Below, piece after piece: positions 51,901 to 60,776 of a stretch of 64,000 nucleotides of DNA (positions are counted from its first letter, which is position 1; every line of letters begins with the position of its first letter). This DNA is from Intestinicryptomonas porci (GTDB lineage: Bacteria; Verrucomicrobiota; Verrucomicrobiia; Opitutales; Intestinicryptomonadaceae). A program made the translations under genes and the position numbers. The DNA is taken from NCBI RefSeq assembly GCF_033971905.1, contig NZ_JALBUT010000006.1:1-64000 (forward strand). The letters are read 5' to 3'. Below the pieces are notes generated by a model. It searched no databases and was not told the DNA's origin. It saw nothing but the letters and a program-made list of their open reading frames with translations.

Positions 51901-54882
51901 AACGGAGATCCAAATGCAATAGAAGACAATAACATCCTTACAATAAATAATGTTTCTCCATTTGATAAAAACGGAGACCCGAAGTACAATAAAAACATGT
52001 ATCGATGCAAAGTAAGAGTTATAAGTGGAGGAGAAATAGCTGAAGCCTATACAAACGCCGCAACGCTGTCAGTCGAAACAATGACTCTTAAAGACGACAT
52101 GCAGGCAAGCTACGACAAGTATGTAGGAAACGCCTTGAACTTTACGGTTCAGACTTCCAAGATTTTGCAAAGCGCGCCCGACATAGCATACCAGTGGTTC
52201 ATAAACAAGCTCGACGGCAAAGGCTTTGTTGAAGAAGCGGGCGCAACATCGTCAACTTTCAAGGCGTACACCACCGCGGAAGCTGACGGTTGGCAATACA
52301 TTTGCGTTGCCTCAAACGGTTTGGACAGAAAATATTCCACAATCTCGACGGTAAACGTGAAAGCAAATCTGAAAATTGCAAGCCAGTCTAAGAAAGTCGC
52401 AATTTACGACGGACAAAACACCGTCTTGAAAGTCGATGTAGTCGACGGATACGATGTGACCTACCAGTGGTTTAGGCAAAATCCCGAAACAAAACAATGG
52501 GAAGCCATTGACGGCGCGACAGGACCTACCTACGTTGTTGAAGGAATCGCAGAAAACGACGGCGCCTCTTTCCGTTGCGAAATCTTGGATAAATACGGCA
52601 AAAAGCTGACATCTTCGACAATCAAAACTCCGATGCGGGAAGCTGCGGCGTTTGCGGAAAACGCAATCAACATTTTGCAAACAAGGGGCTCCGACCCATC
52701 GCTAAATGAAAATTATCCATACCAAAGCGAGCCTGTCGAACAGCCAATATATGCCGAATATCCGCTAACGCTTACGGCAAACGCGACCGGCTACTCGCTT
52801 AAATACCAGTGGTACTCTTCTTTGGACGGCAAAAATTTTAGGCCAATCGCAAAGGCGACAAAAAACAAATACCAAATAAAAGCTCCGACCGCCTCCGACG
52901 AAACGCAGTATTTGATGTGCCAAGTTTACAACTTAAACGACAGCGACATCGCAACCCAGCAAACGATGGTTGTCGCGCTGGATGTTCAAGAATGTCCCGC
53001 GCCCTCAGAACTTACAACGCAGGTTTTGAGCTTTGAAGGCGGAGAGTTTGATTTCGATTTCATACCGACATCAAAGAGCAAGTGCGTAATATCAATCGAT
53101 GGCGGAAATTTCTCCGCAAGCACGAGCTACACTTATAAGAGAGTGTCGCCGACTGCGGCAACGTTCAAGCTTGCCTTGAAGAGCCAGGAATACAACCTCT
53201 CGCTTAACGGCACAATGTACTTCGATGAAAGCGGCATTGCCTCAATCGACTCATACTCTGTCAAAAAGTTAAGCGCAGACGACGGCAATCTGCCTGAAGA
53301 GATTAACATCACTCTCGAGCAGGATTTGGAAGCGGAATTAAAGCTCTACAACAAAACCAAAACAAACCTCGAAGTGGCAGCCTCAACGCTTGCAAACATG
53401 CCGCTAACCTACAACTGGTTTGTTGACAAGCAGGACGGCAACGGCTTTGTAAGCGCGGGCAGCAAGAAGAATGTTTTGTCAATCACTCCCAACGAAACAA
53501 TGATTGGCTGGACATATTATTGCGAAATCACAAACGGCTACAAAACCATAAACTCTTCCAACGCAATAATCGAAGAGCTTGCCGACAAGGCGGTAATCAC
53601 AACAAGGCCAAAGGCAGTAACAGTGTTCGATTCCGCCGAAAGCGAAGGCACGTTCACTATCGCGGTAAGCGGAGGCTACTCTCTGACATACCAGTGGCAG
53701 GTGTCTTACGACGGCAAGACATGGCAAGACCTTGAAGGCGAAACCAATGAGGAGCTTACCATAAACGGTGCGGACTACGCGGGTACAAAACCGAAGTTCA
53801 GATGCGAAATTTACGATGAAGGCTTGAAAGTGCTAACATCGGGCTCGGTTGCGGCAACCGTGAAAAAAGCGGCAAGACTTGACGCGGAAACCCCGATAGC
53901 GGTAAGCCAAAAAATCGGCAAGGTTAACGAAGAATGCCCGATTTTCAAAGTCGCCAATAGCGAAAACCCGATTCCGGAAAACACCTGCAACGCAATCGAA
54001 TATTATCCGATTACAATGACGGCAAACGCAACGGGAGATTCCCTAAAATACCAGTGGTATGAAAACGGCGTCGCAATCAAGGGCGCGACAAAGAAGACCT
54101 ACACCATCAAAAAGCCCGAGTTCGGAACAAAGGCTTACGGATGCGAAGTCTATAACTTAAACGGCAAAGAGCCCGGGACAAGCGATGCCTATGAATTCAT
54201 CCTCAATGTCGATTTCATACCAACCCCTGTCGAATTGACAGGCTTGGTATATGACATCAAATCAGGTGAAACACTGCTTGCGACAATGGCGGCGACAACA
54301 AAAACCGCATGCAAGCTTGTCGCGCCGGTGGCAAATCCGCAGCTTGTCTTCAATACTTCCACAATGTCCTACAAAAAAACCGGCGACAACACGGCAACAT
54401 TGAAGCTCACCCTTTCCTACTCGATGCAGGAAGGAGACTCTCCGTCTGCCGACAAGCCGGTCAAGGTTGTGTTAAACGGCACAGTGGAATTCGACAACTT
54501 CGGAAACGGAACGTTTAAATTTGATCCGACAGGCGATAAAAACATAGACAACGCCTCCTTATCTTATACATTGCAAAGAAAATTCTCGACAAAAAATCTC
54601 CTGCCGCAAACGCTGGCAAACAAGGGATTTTTCTTTGAAGGAACTGACTACTTTATAGACGCCACGGGGAAAAATATGTTCCTTTTGAACACGAACGAAA
54701 AGGTCGGCACGATAACCTATAAATATGTATCGGAATGCGTGGCGATATTTACCATGAAAATCGGGAGATCTTCTTACTCTGACGGTGTGTTTATCTTAAA
54801 TGAAGACAGCCTCTCATATAGGCTGACAACTCCGTCAAAAGCCTTTGAGCAAGGCTCCTGCAAAATTTCAGACGTTAAATAG
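48904..54882 (+). CDS. giant secreted surface protein with beta-solenoid-like N-terminus and Ig-like domains
   Basis: A 1992-residue exported protein, probably a surface adhesin or glycan-binding structure; no enzyme motif seen. The leader is KKIMALSLIPLSAMA. Residues 50 to about 720 are Gly/Ser/Asn-rich with recurring units such as VEGDNNKIEAGTSFYVGYG and VGYGSSQSGGTN, suggesting a beta-solenoid. From about 847 there are Ig-like domains with the Y-Q-W and Y-x-C core (first: TYQWQYSADNITW, VGYYRCIVSN). Residues 1060-1467 and 1468-1992 are two copies of one cassette: three Ig-like domains and then a domain opening P-x-x-x-ELT or PVELT. No LPxTG, PEP-CTERM, autotransporter barrel or type IX tail is evident at the C-terminus, so anchoring is unknown. 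It has a consensus promoter and strong terminator and is monocistronic. Confidence 0.85.
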   Translation: MKKKNYSKKIMALSLIPLSAMATTYTNQTLTSKTISVTPTMSDIYKNCKITSANTSAGFISYKGGAAAGNSASLTFDATTLKPASVSKSYPFINLPAANFNSSSVEISFINGTTASYGKITASTGYMSAKAAPITIGQGTPETANPAYITLNIEGGSKVLAGAFILGDCYNSSKNTEDKNPHREYTLNMQGTSGKTSSFEVYTFAMYHGAANPASYPNFQSDSIVNMFGYSTIKTGSTFIVSHSPNASEGNASVLATGNYNTIDVKTNFQIGTKSGKSGGLASIEMEGDYNKILANGNLFALGGSSQTGGENMVYVEGNNNEVYSKANIQVGYSNDREGGFNEFVVEGDNNKIEAGTSFYVGYGSNQSGGKNSASIRGEKIDFRVGGIATSGERYIKVGYGSSQSGGTNTLEVIGTSYAYETYIESKDIGTPKKYSQTPMTVYANVRICGDKFDNGDILLAYVGDELRGKQTISKIKDVNDINKNKNKEDEVSVANISINVAKNGETIIFKIYDTSEKRLYQTYNSLVSTIGDKTYTSTNAFTIDAELNGIRTNSIRIGNTNATSGTNIVVFKSTDITPFLDEYSNSSIHRKPMLLNFFSNDSIVIYGSQKEGSTVYNELRFENNVGAFVNGDNNHGANINMSIASDNNIKGGTTKFVLANTTDNANCGNIVRIWGLYVGNTNTTGGEAILELDGSGTIVSADDYLRLSAGAGTTFEKPKGGHLIFKPSKYGISTLKFNKILDISGLMTIDFSNLKDMSSKEDAEFATNFFYKNQNDKGIKIDESLKTMWDEGRFRILDVNGNEMALQYFEATDEYPAYFYYKDESYGFELTIDLRYDSATMHFSRIKPKPISIEFQPESLEKFANEDVFFDVRVSGTNPTYQWQYSADNITWVDIEGATNSFLEIPSAAESDVGYYRCIVSNSFGSEISDSAELSIKPSPFQTNPKDITINYDGKKNPTVKFSLSLKDGIGTDGNNPYEWQVKEYDFDGDEYFDWTPVNGDPNAIEDNNILTINNVSPFDKNGDPKYNKNMYRCKVRVISGGEIAEAYTNAATLSVETMTLKDDMQASYDKYVGNALNFTVQTSKILQSAPDIAYQWFINKLDGKGFVEEAGATSSTFKAYTTAEADGWQYICVASNGLDRKYSTISTVNVKANLKIASQSKKVAIYDGQNTVLKVDVVDGYDVTYQWFRQNPETKQWEAIDGATGPTYVVEGIAENDGASFRCEILDKYGKKLTSSTIKTPMREAAAFAENAINILQTRGSDPSLNENYPYQSEPVEQPIYAEYPLTLTANATGYSLKYQWYSSLDGKNFRPIAKATKNKYQIKAPTASDETQYLMCQVYNLNDSDIATQQTMVVALDVQECPAPSELTTQVLSFEGGEFDFDFIPTSKSKCVISIDGGNFSASTSYTYKRVSPTAATFKLALKSQEYNLSLNGTMYFDESGIASIDSYSVKKLSADDGNLPEEINITLEQDLEAELKLYNKTKTNLEVAASTLANMPLTYNWFVDKQDGNGFVSAGSKKNVLSITPNETMIGWTYYCEITNGYKTINSSNAIIEELADKAVITTRPKAVTVFDSAESEGTFTIAVSGGYSLTYQWQVSYDGKTWQDLEGETNEELTINGADYAGTKPKFRCEIYDEGLKVLTSGSVAATVKKAARLDAETPIAVSQKIGKVNEECPIFKVANSENPIPENTCNAIEYYPITMTANATGDSLKYQWYENGVAIKGATKKTYTIKKPEFGTKAYGCEVYNLNGKEPGTSDAYEFILNVDFIPTPVELTGLVYDIKSGETLLATMAATTKTACKLVAPVANPQLVFNTSTMSYKKTGDNTATLKLTLSYSMQEGDSPSADKPVKVVLNGTVEFDNFGNGTFKFDPTGDKNIDNASLSYTLQRKFSTKNLLPQTLANKGFFFEGTDYFIDATGKNMFLLNTNEKVGTITYKYVSECVAIFTMKIGRSSYSDGVFILNEDSLSYRLTTPSKAFEQGSCKISDVK

Positions 54883-54904
54883 AGTAAGCTAAAACATTCT
54901 TCAA

Positions 54905-54936
54905 AGCGGCGGATAAAAAAATCCGCCGTTTTTTTT
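54905..54936 (+). terminator. terminator of the Ig-domain protein gene
   Basis: CGGCGGAT (54907-54914) pairs with ATCCGCCG (54921-54928), followed by eight T. Confidence 0.92.
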
Positions 54937-55012
54937 GCGGGGATTTTTTGGATAGTCCATAAAAATAAATTGAAGATTTTTTGCAAATGCCTAACATTTC
55001 GCGAAAAACAAA

Positions 55013-55738
55013 ATGGAAAAATTTTCTAACACATACTCTGTAAGAAGTCTCGAGATTTCTCCGAATTACAGGCTTCAACGCGAATATGCGGGGTTTTATT
55101 TCCAAGAAATATTCGCGGAGTTTTGCGCCTCAAAAAAAATGGCGGGCTACGATATGGCGCGCATGGGATTAACCTGGCTAATAAGCGACGCGGAAATATC
55201 ATACAGTCCGAATGAAATGCCGTTTTGGCGCGAAAAAGTCGAACTCGAAGTTGAAGCGGTTGAAATTACGCCCTTGTTTTTTAATGTTGCATTAAGAATG
55301 CGCTCAAGCGAATTGAACGTAGCAAACGGCAAATACCGCACTCTGATTGCCGATGCAAAAACCCACAAGCCAAAAAAATTCACGGATTTCATCGACAGAT
55401 TTCCAAATATATCCGCGCAAAAAACCGATTTTGAAAAATTTGAGATTTCGGGTGAAAAAATCGGGGAAGTTCCACAAAAAGTAAGGCTTCCCGACCTCGA
55501 TTTCAACCGCCACTTAAACAATGCGCGCTATCTTCCAAGAGCGGTGGAATCAATGCCTGAAAACGTAAGGGAGGAAAAACACCTCGTTTTAAGTCGGCTT
55601 AAATTTATAAAAGAAGCGAGGCTTGGAGACGAAATTCTTTCCGAGACATTCAAAAAAGACAATTCAGAATTTTTCCACAAATTATCCCGCAAAAGCGACG
55701 GAACAACAATCTGCATCGCAAAAACAATATGGCAATAG
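55013..55738 (+). CDS. acyl-ACP thioesterase (FatA-like, double hotdog)
   Basis: Hydrolyses acyl-ACP to free fatty acid. The 241 residues fit the bacterial acyl-ACP thioesterase family: an N-terminal hotdog with YFQEIFAEFCASKKMAGYDM and MGLTWLISDAEISYSPNEMPFWRE, and the second hotdog with LPDLDFNRHLNNARYLPRA, which contains the Asn-His catalytic motif (normally D-x-N-x-H-x-N-N). It is a single gene between the Ig-protein terminator and the convergent ppdK. Free fatty acid could serve phospholipid turnover or export. Chain-length preference cannot be read from the sequence. Confidence 0.85.
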   Translation: MEKFSNTYSVRSLEISPNYRLQREYAGFYFQEIFAEFCASKKMAGYDMARMGLTWLISDAEISYSPNEMPFWREKVELEVEAVEITPLFFNVALRMRSSELNVANGKYRTLIADAKTHKPKKFTDFIDRFPNISAQKTDFEKFEISGEKIGEVPQKVRLPDLDFNRHLNNARYLPRAVESMPENVREEKHLVLSRLKFIKEARLGDEILSETFKKDNSEFFHKLSRKSDGTTICIAKTIWQ

Positions 55739-55885
55739 CGTTTAAAATCAGAAAGCGTAAAATTGTTTCATTTACGCCGACCATTGTCTGTACATTTAAA
55801 AATATTTTACTATAATCGCATTTTTTTAAGATTTTTACAATCTTACTAAAACATTTCCCAATGCGCCAAGAACAATCAAAGCGGC

Positions 55886-55916
55886 ATAAAAAAGGCGGAG
55901 CCGAAACTCCGCCTTT
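55886..55916 (-). terminator. terminator of ppdK (may also serve the thioesterase gene)
   Basis: AAAGGCGGAG (55891-55900) pairs with CTCCGCCTTT (55907-55916). On the minus strand it ends in a T run directly after ppdK. Confidence 0.88.
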
Positions 55917-55931
55917 AATTTTATCAAAATA

Positions 55932-58724
55932 TCAGATTGCCGCCTGCGCAGCCGCCAAACGTGCGACGGGAACGCGCGGGGGAGAGCAACTTACATAGTT
56001 CAAGCCGACATCGTTAAAGAAGCGGATTGATTCAGGATCGCCGCCGTGTTCGCCACAAACGCCAATCTTCAATTTCGGCTTTACGCCCCTGCCCTTTTCA
56101 ACTCCGATTTTAACAAGCTGACCTATACCTGCCTGGTCGATTGAGGCAAACGGATTTTTTGCAAGAATGTCCAATTCCTTGTATTTTCCGAGGAAAGAAC
56201 CGCTATCGTCGCGGCTCATTCCAAGACCCGTTTGGGTAAGGTCATTCGTGCCGAAAGAGAAGAAGTCCGCTACTTCCGCAATTTCGTCGGCAGTGATAGC
56301 ACCGCGCGGAATTTCAATCATGGTGCCCACCATGTACGAGAACTTTACGCCCTTTTCCTTCATTACTTCGGCGGCGACGCGGTGTATTATCGCGACTTGG
56401 AATTTCAATTCCTGCACAAAGCCGACTAACGGCACCATGACTTCCGGCATTACCTTTACGGGCTTTCTGCCTTTCATTACTTTTGCCACTGCCTCAAAAA
56501 TCGCGCGCGCCTGCATTTCTGTAATTTCGGGATAAGAATTGCCCAAGCGGCAGCCGCGATGCCCGAGCATCGGATTCTGCTCCTTCAATGCGTTGCACCT
56601 TTCCGCGACAAATTCCGAACTTACGCCAAGCTTTTCTGCAAGAGCGTTTCGTGCGGCGGAATCGTGCGGCAGGAACTCGTGAAGCGGCGGGTCGAGAAGG
56701 CGTATGGTGACGGGATGCCCGTCCATTGCCTTGAAGATGCCCTCAAAGTCCGAACGCTGATACGGCAAAAGCTCTGCAAGAGCCGCCTTGCGTTCGGCAG
56801 TGTCGCTTGCCAAAATCATTCGGCGCATGGAGTCAATTCTGTCGCCCTCAAAGAACATGTGCTCGGTGCGGCAAAGACCTATGCCCTCAGCTCCCAAAAG
56901 CAGGGCGGATTTCGCCTGCGCGGGGCTGTCGGCATTAGTGCGGATGCCGAGTTTGCGATATTTGTCCGCCCACTTCATAACTGTTTCAAAGAGCTGGTAT
57001 GTGTAGCTCTTCGCGGGCTTCATCTTGCCGTTTAAAACGCGCACGACTTCAGAATCGACAGTGGGAATTTCGCCAAGGAATATTTCGCCCGTAGTACCGT
57101 CTATTGAAATATAGTCGCCCTCTTTAACCACGATGTCGCCAACGCTCATCAAATGCTTTGCGTAATCCACATGAATGCTCGAAGCTCCGCATACGCAAAC
57201 CTTGCCCATCTGGCGGGCAACGAGAGCCGCGTGCGAACTTACGCCGCCGCGCGAAGTCAAAATGCCTTCGGAAGCAATCATGCCGCGCAAATCTTCGGGA
57301 GAAGTTTCTTCGCGGCAAAGAATTGTTTTTGAGCCCTTTGAATTTTCAAGCTCCGCCATGGCGGCAGAGAAGACAACCTTGCCTGTCGCGGCTCCGGGAC
57401 CCGCATTCAAGCCCTTCGCAATAGGCTTTGCCTTCTTGACGGCGGCAGGGTCAAACACGGGAACAAGCAGGCTTGAAATAGATTCCGCGGGAATTTTTCC
57501 AACCGCAGTCTTTTCATCCATCAAGCGTTCCTTGTTCATTTCAACCGCAATGCGGACCGCTGAAAGCCCCGTGCGCTTGCCGTTGCGCGTCTGCAACATG
57601 TAAAGCTTGTTTTCTTCGATTGTAAATTCAAAGTCCTGCATGTCGCGGAAGTGGCGTTCAAGCTTGGAGCGTATTGCCAATAGCTCCTTGTACGCCTTTG
57701 GCATTTCCTTTGAAAGCATCGCGATTTTGTGAGGAGTGCGCACGCCTGCCACAACGTCTTCGCCTTGCGCGTTAATCAAGTATTCGCCATAGAAGACATT
57801 TTCGCCGTTTGCAGGGTCGCGTGTAAATGCAACGCCCGTTGCAGAAGTTTCGCCCTTGTTTCCGAACACCATTGTCTGAACATTTACGGCTGTGCCCCAA
57901 TCTGCGGGAATGCCGTATTTCTGGCGGTAAATAATCGCGCGCTCGTTCATCCAAGAATCGAAGACCGCGCCGATTGCGCCCCAAAGCTGCTCATAAACGT
58001 CCTGCGGGAACTGCTTGCCCGTGCGCTCTTTAATCAACGCCTTGTAGCGCGAAACAAGCTCCTTCAAGTTTTCGACATCCAAGTCGGTATCGAGAACGGC
58101 ACCCACTTCCTTTTTCAAGCCTTCCATGACTTCGTGGAAAGGTTCGGTTTCGGCTTCCGTGCGCGCCTGCACGCCCATAACGACGTCGCCATACATCTGA
58201 ATGAAGCGGCGGTAACAGTCGTAGGCGAAGCGCGGATTTGAAGTTTTTGCGGCAAGACCTTCAACCGTTTGGTCGTTCAAGCCCAAATTCAAAATTGTGT
58301 CCATCATGCCGGGCATGGATTCTCGCGCGCCCGAACGAACCGAGAAAAGCAGAGGGTCGGAAGCGTCGCCAAACAATTTGCCCATCTGCTTTTCAACAGA
58401 CGCGACGCCTTCCTTGACCGATGCCGCCAATGCCGTCGGATATTTTTTGCCGTTTGCGTAAAAATAAGCGCATACTTCCGTGGTGATTGTAAATCCGGGA
58501 GGAACGGGCAAGCCTATGCGCGCCATTTCAGCGAGGTTTGCGCCTTTGCCGCCAAGAAGGTTTCGCATTTTGGCGTCGCCGTCGGTCTTTTTGCCGAACA
58601 AATATGTGTATTTTACGGACTTGGGGGATTTTTTTGAGGTTTTAACCGACGATTTTTTTGCAACCGGCGATTTTTTCGATGATGCCTGTTTCTTGGCTTT
58701 GGGTTTATTTTCTTTTTTTGCCAT
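55932..58724 (-). CDS. ppdK: pyruvate phosphate dikinase with Lys-rich N-terminal extension
   Basis: Interconverts pyruvate, ATP and Pi with PEP, AMP and PPi; in anaerobes it often works in glycolysis with PPi. The 930 residues include the ATP-grasp domain (LLGGKGANLAEMARIGLPVPPGF; FSVRSGARESMPGMMDTILN), the phosphohistidine domain ILTSRGGVSSHAALVARQMG with Ser in place of the usual regulatory Thr two residues before the His, and the PEP-binding TIM barrel (GIGLCRTEHMFF; FSFGTNDLTQTGLGMSRDD; CGEHGGDPESI). The first 38 residues are an added Lys/Ser/Ala-rich tail absent from most relatives. It is monocistronic with its own terminator. Confidence 0.96.
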   Translation of the reverse strand: MAKKENKPKAKKQASSKKSPVAKKSSVKTSKKSPKSVKYTYLFGKKTDGDAKMRNLLGGKGANLAEMARIGLPVPPGFTITTEVCAYFYANGKKYPTALAASVKEGVASVEKQMGKLFGDASDPLLFSVRSGARESMPGMMDTILNLGLNDQTVEGLAAKTSNPRFAYDCYRRFIQMYGDVVMGVQARTEAETEPFHEVMEGLKKEVGAVLDTDLDVENLKELVSRYKALIKERTGKQFPQDVYEQLWGAIGAVFDSWMNERAIIYRQKYGIPADWGTAVNVQTMVFGNKGETSATGVAFTRDPANGENVFYGEYLINAQGEDVVAGVRTPHKIAMLSKEMPKAYKELLAIRSKLERHFRDMQDFEFTIEENKLYMLQTRNGKRTGLSAVRIAVEMNKERLMDEKTAVGKIPAESISSLLVPVFDPAAVKKAKPIAKGLNAGPGAATGKVVFSAAMAELENSKGSKTILCREETSPEDLRGMIASEGILTSRGGVSSHAALVARQMGKVCVCGASSIHVDYAKHLMSVGDIVVKEGDYISIDGTTGEIFLGEIPTVDSEVVRVLNGKMKPAKSYTYQLFETVMKWADKYRKLGIRTNADSPAQAKSALLLGAEGIGLCRTEHMFFEGDRIDSMRRMILASDTAERKAALAELLPYQRSDFEGIFKAMDGHPVTIRLLDPPLHEFLPHDSAARNALAEKLGVSSEFVAERCNALKEQNPMLGHRGCRLGNSYPEITEMQARAIFEAVAKVMKGRKPVKVMPEVMVPLVGFVQELKFQVAIIHRVAAEVMKEKGVKFSYMVGTMIEIPRGAITADEIAEVADFFSFGTNDLTQTGLGMSRDDSGSFLGKYKELDILAKNPFASIDQAGIGQLVKIGVEKGRGVKPKLKIGVCGEHGGDPESIRFFNDVGLNYVSCSPPRVPVARLAAAQAAI

Positions 58725-59105
58725 AACCTTTTATTGATTGATTATACTCATACTAAAAAAACGCCCCGACCCCGCGATGAGCCTTGCAAAAAAAACACAA
58801 TGGCAACGAGGCATAAGGACATTTCAAACCCGACGGCAGGCAAAATATAATCGCATTGCGCATTGCGCAAATTCATTGTTTTTGACAGAAGCTGATTTAT
58901 GTAAAAAAATTATTTATTGGGGTAAATTAAAAAGTACCATAAAACAGCCGCGACAAATTATCAAAAGCAATACGCTTTGTTCAATAATGCCGCCCCCAAA
59001 AACAATTTTGCGAAATTTATAATGCCAAAGGTCGAATTTTTCTATGTATAATATGACATAAAAAAGCGGTAGATGTCAACATAAAAACAGAGCAAAAACC
59101 GCCAT
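58725..59105. other. intergenic region upstream of ppdK, no gene seen
   Basis: About 380 bp between the ppdK start and a small membrane protein gene. A TATAAT-like -10 on the minus strand (plus 58741-58746) could belong to ppdK, but no matching -35 is seen. One plus-strand frame here has no start signal or recognisable content. The rest is AT-rich without clear hairpins. Confidence 0.5.
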
Positions 59106-59408
59106 TTAACCAAGAAACCTCGCCAAATTATAAAAATCGAATATAAATAGAAACACAAAAAGCAGAGTAAAGAATGCGCCCACAAAAAACATCTTCAAAA
59201 AATGCCCCTTCTTGCGAAGCACATAACGCTCAAATTCCCCATCTATATTTTTCTTGCCAAGTTTTGTGATAAACCTGTCCAAGAAAACGTCAGGAGAAAA
59301 TATTGCCTGAAAAAATTTGCGCAGACAAAACAAAGAAACGCATAGCCACGATATACACATGACAACGCATACGCATTGAAAATTATTCAGCGTGAAAATT
59401 AAAAACAT
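59106..59408 (-). CDS. small membrane protein, unknown
   Basis: A 100-residue frame with two hydrophobic segments: near the N-terminus (CVCVVMCISWLCVSLFCL) and near the C-terminus (MFFVGAFFTLLFVFLFIFDFY). Between them is a charged loop (ITKLGKKNIDGEFERYVLRKKG). No family recognised. AAGGGG lies one base before the ATG at 59408, too close, so the Met at residue 17 may be the true start. The plausible membrane topology supports a real gene, but it has no conserved partner. Confidence 0.5.
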   Translation of the reverse strand: MFLIFTLNNFQCVCVVMCISWLCVSLFCLRKFFQAIFSPDVFLDRFITKLGKKNIDGEFERYVLRKKGHFLKMFFVGAFFTLLFVFLFIFDFYNLARFLG

Positions 59409-59489
59409 ACCCCTTAATATAAAAAGAGTAAATTCCTTACAATTACGCTAATGAAATGTCAACATTTTACATTCCCAAAGAATGTTTTT

Positions 59490-60773
59490 TTATTTTATTT
59501 CACCCTGCGGACCATATTTAGAGCCGAGCTGTACAACCCCGCCCCTCTCGTCTTCGGACCATCCAAACGCCTTGCAAACGGCGTCTTGCAACACTTCAAA
59601 TTGGGATTTGGAATTGTCGAAATCCGCAAGCAAAAGATTTCTTTCAGCTGCGATTTTTCTTATGAATTTGTTTTGAGTTAAAGCGGCGTCGCGCGTTGAA
59701 GGATTGCCTGTTTCGTTAGTCGCCAATATGATTTTTGCGCTTTTATGTTTTTTTGAAATTAAATCAAGGGCTTTAACATAGGCTTCAGACCACGCTTTAA
59801 TGTCTTTATTTTGAGAAAACTGCGGCTTGAAAACAACCGCGTCGAAAGGCAGAAGGCTTAGCGCGTACGAAACGAGTCTGTTGTAATCGGGATGCAAAAC
59901 GCCTTTTGATGAATCCCAATAAGTGAAGTTAGCGACGCTTGCAAATTTTTCGCGAAGCCTGTGCGAAACGTGGCGAAGCTCCCCTCCGACAAGAACGATG
60001 CGTCTGCCCTCTTTGCTCTTTGCATTAAACCCCATGCACAAATTAAAATCCAAGGGAGAATCCAAACGCCCATCAGGGTTTGAAATACCGCCTTGCCTTA
60101 GCAGATTGCGAATAGTTTTGGCGACGAGCAAAGCCTGGAATTTTGTTCCCGCAGGCTTGAAGTGAACGCCGTCATCCGCCCAGCACTCATTTATGTCAAG
60201 ACCCTGCATTGCGCCCATAAAATCGACTATCGGCAACCCCATCTCTTTTGAAATTTCATACAAGGCGACGTCTTCTATCGGGCGATTGTCTTTTAGCGGA
60301 GTGCGGCTCATCAGAAACATTTTTTTTGACGGTGCTTTAGCCTTTATGAAGTTTATCGCGTTTACAATACGCTCCTTTCTGTCTTTCCAAGAAGGGATAT
60401 GCAAATGCCCGCCATTGTGAAAGCCGATGACGTCAAACTTTCCCTCTTCGAGAGCTATGTTTAGCGCGTAAATGTAGTCGGGGTCGCTCGCGCACATCGA
60501 AGATGCCCACGCGGAAACGTTTACGCCGTCTTTTTTCAGCTCTTCCTGCAAGTCGGACTGAAACCCCCTCACAATGGAATCCCCTATCAAAAGAACTCTC
60601 GGCGACTTTTCATCGTAAGAGTTAAAGGCAACGAAGTCGGACCAGTCTATGTTCTCCTGGGGCTTTGGCGCAGGATTTTCAGGCTCGAACTGCCTGTAAA
60701 GCATGTCGTATGAAAATGCGGGATACGCCAGAAAAAGAAAAGCAAGCAAAGAGAAAAATTTTTTCTTAATCAA
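59490..60773 (-). CDS. secreted SGNH/GDSL-family hydrolase
   Basis: Exported 427-residue protein; signal peptide FFSLLAFLFLAYPAFS. The N-terminal half is an SGNH esterase domain: the nucleophile Ser in LLIGDSIVRG (about residue 65), the oxyanion block HNGGHLH and the D-x-x-H pair in WADDGVHFKP (about 200). Substrates of such enzymes are often acetylated or acylated glycans. The second half (about 240-427) looks like a further SGNH-like Rossmann segment (VVFKPQFSQNKDIKAWSEAY; IILATNETG) without an evident GDS, possibly a degenerate duplicate. It lies 3 bp downstream of the nitroreductase gene on the minus strand. Confidence 0.85.
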   Translation of the reverse strand: MIKKKFFSLLAFLFLAYPAFSYDMLYRQFEPENPAPKPQENIDWSDFVAFNSYDEKSPRVLLIGDSIVRGFQSDLQEELKKDGVNVSAWASSMCASDPDYIYALNIALEEGKFDVIGFHNGGHLHIPSWKDRKERIVNAINFIKAKAPSKKMFLMSRTPLKDNRPIEDVALYEISKEMGLPIVDFMGAMQGLDINECWADDGVHFKPAGTKFQALLVAKTIRNLLRQGGISNPDGRLDSPLDFNLCMGFNAKSKEGRRIVLVGGELRHVSHRLREKFASVANFTYWDSSKGVLHPDYNRLVSYALSLLPFDAVVFKPQFSQNKDIKAWSEAYVKALDLISKKHKSAKIILATNETGNPSTRDAALTQNKFIRKIAAERNLLLADFDNSKSQFEVLQDAVCKAFGWSEDERGGVVQLGSKYGPQGEIK

Positions 60774-60776
60774 AAT

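Noticed and set aside
58738..59022. 94-codon plus-strand frame upstream of ppdK
   Set aside because: No start signal, low-complexity composition and no family resemblance.
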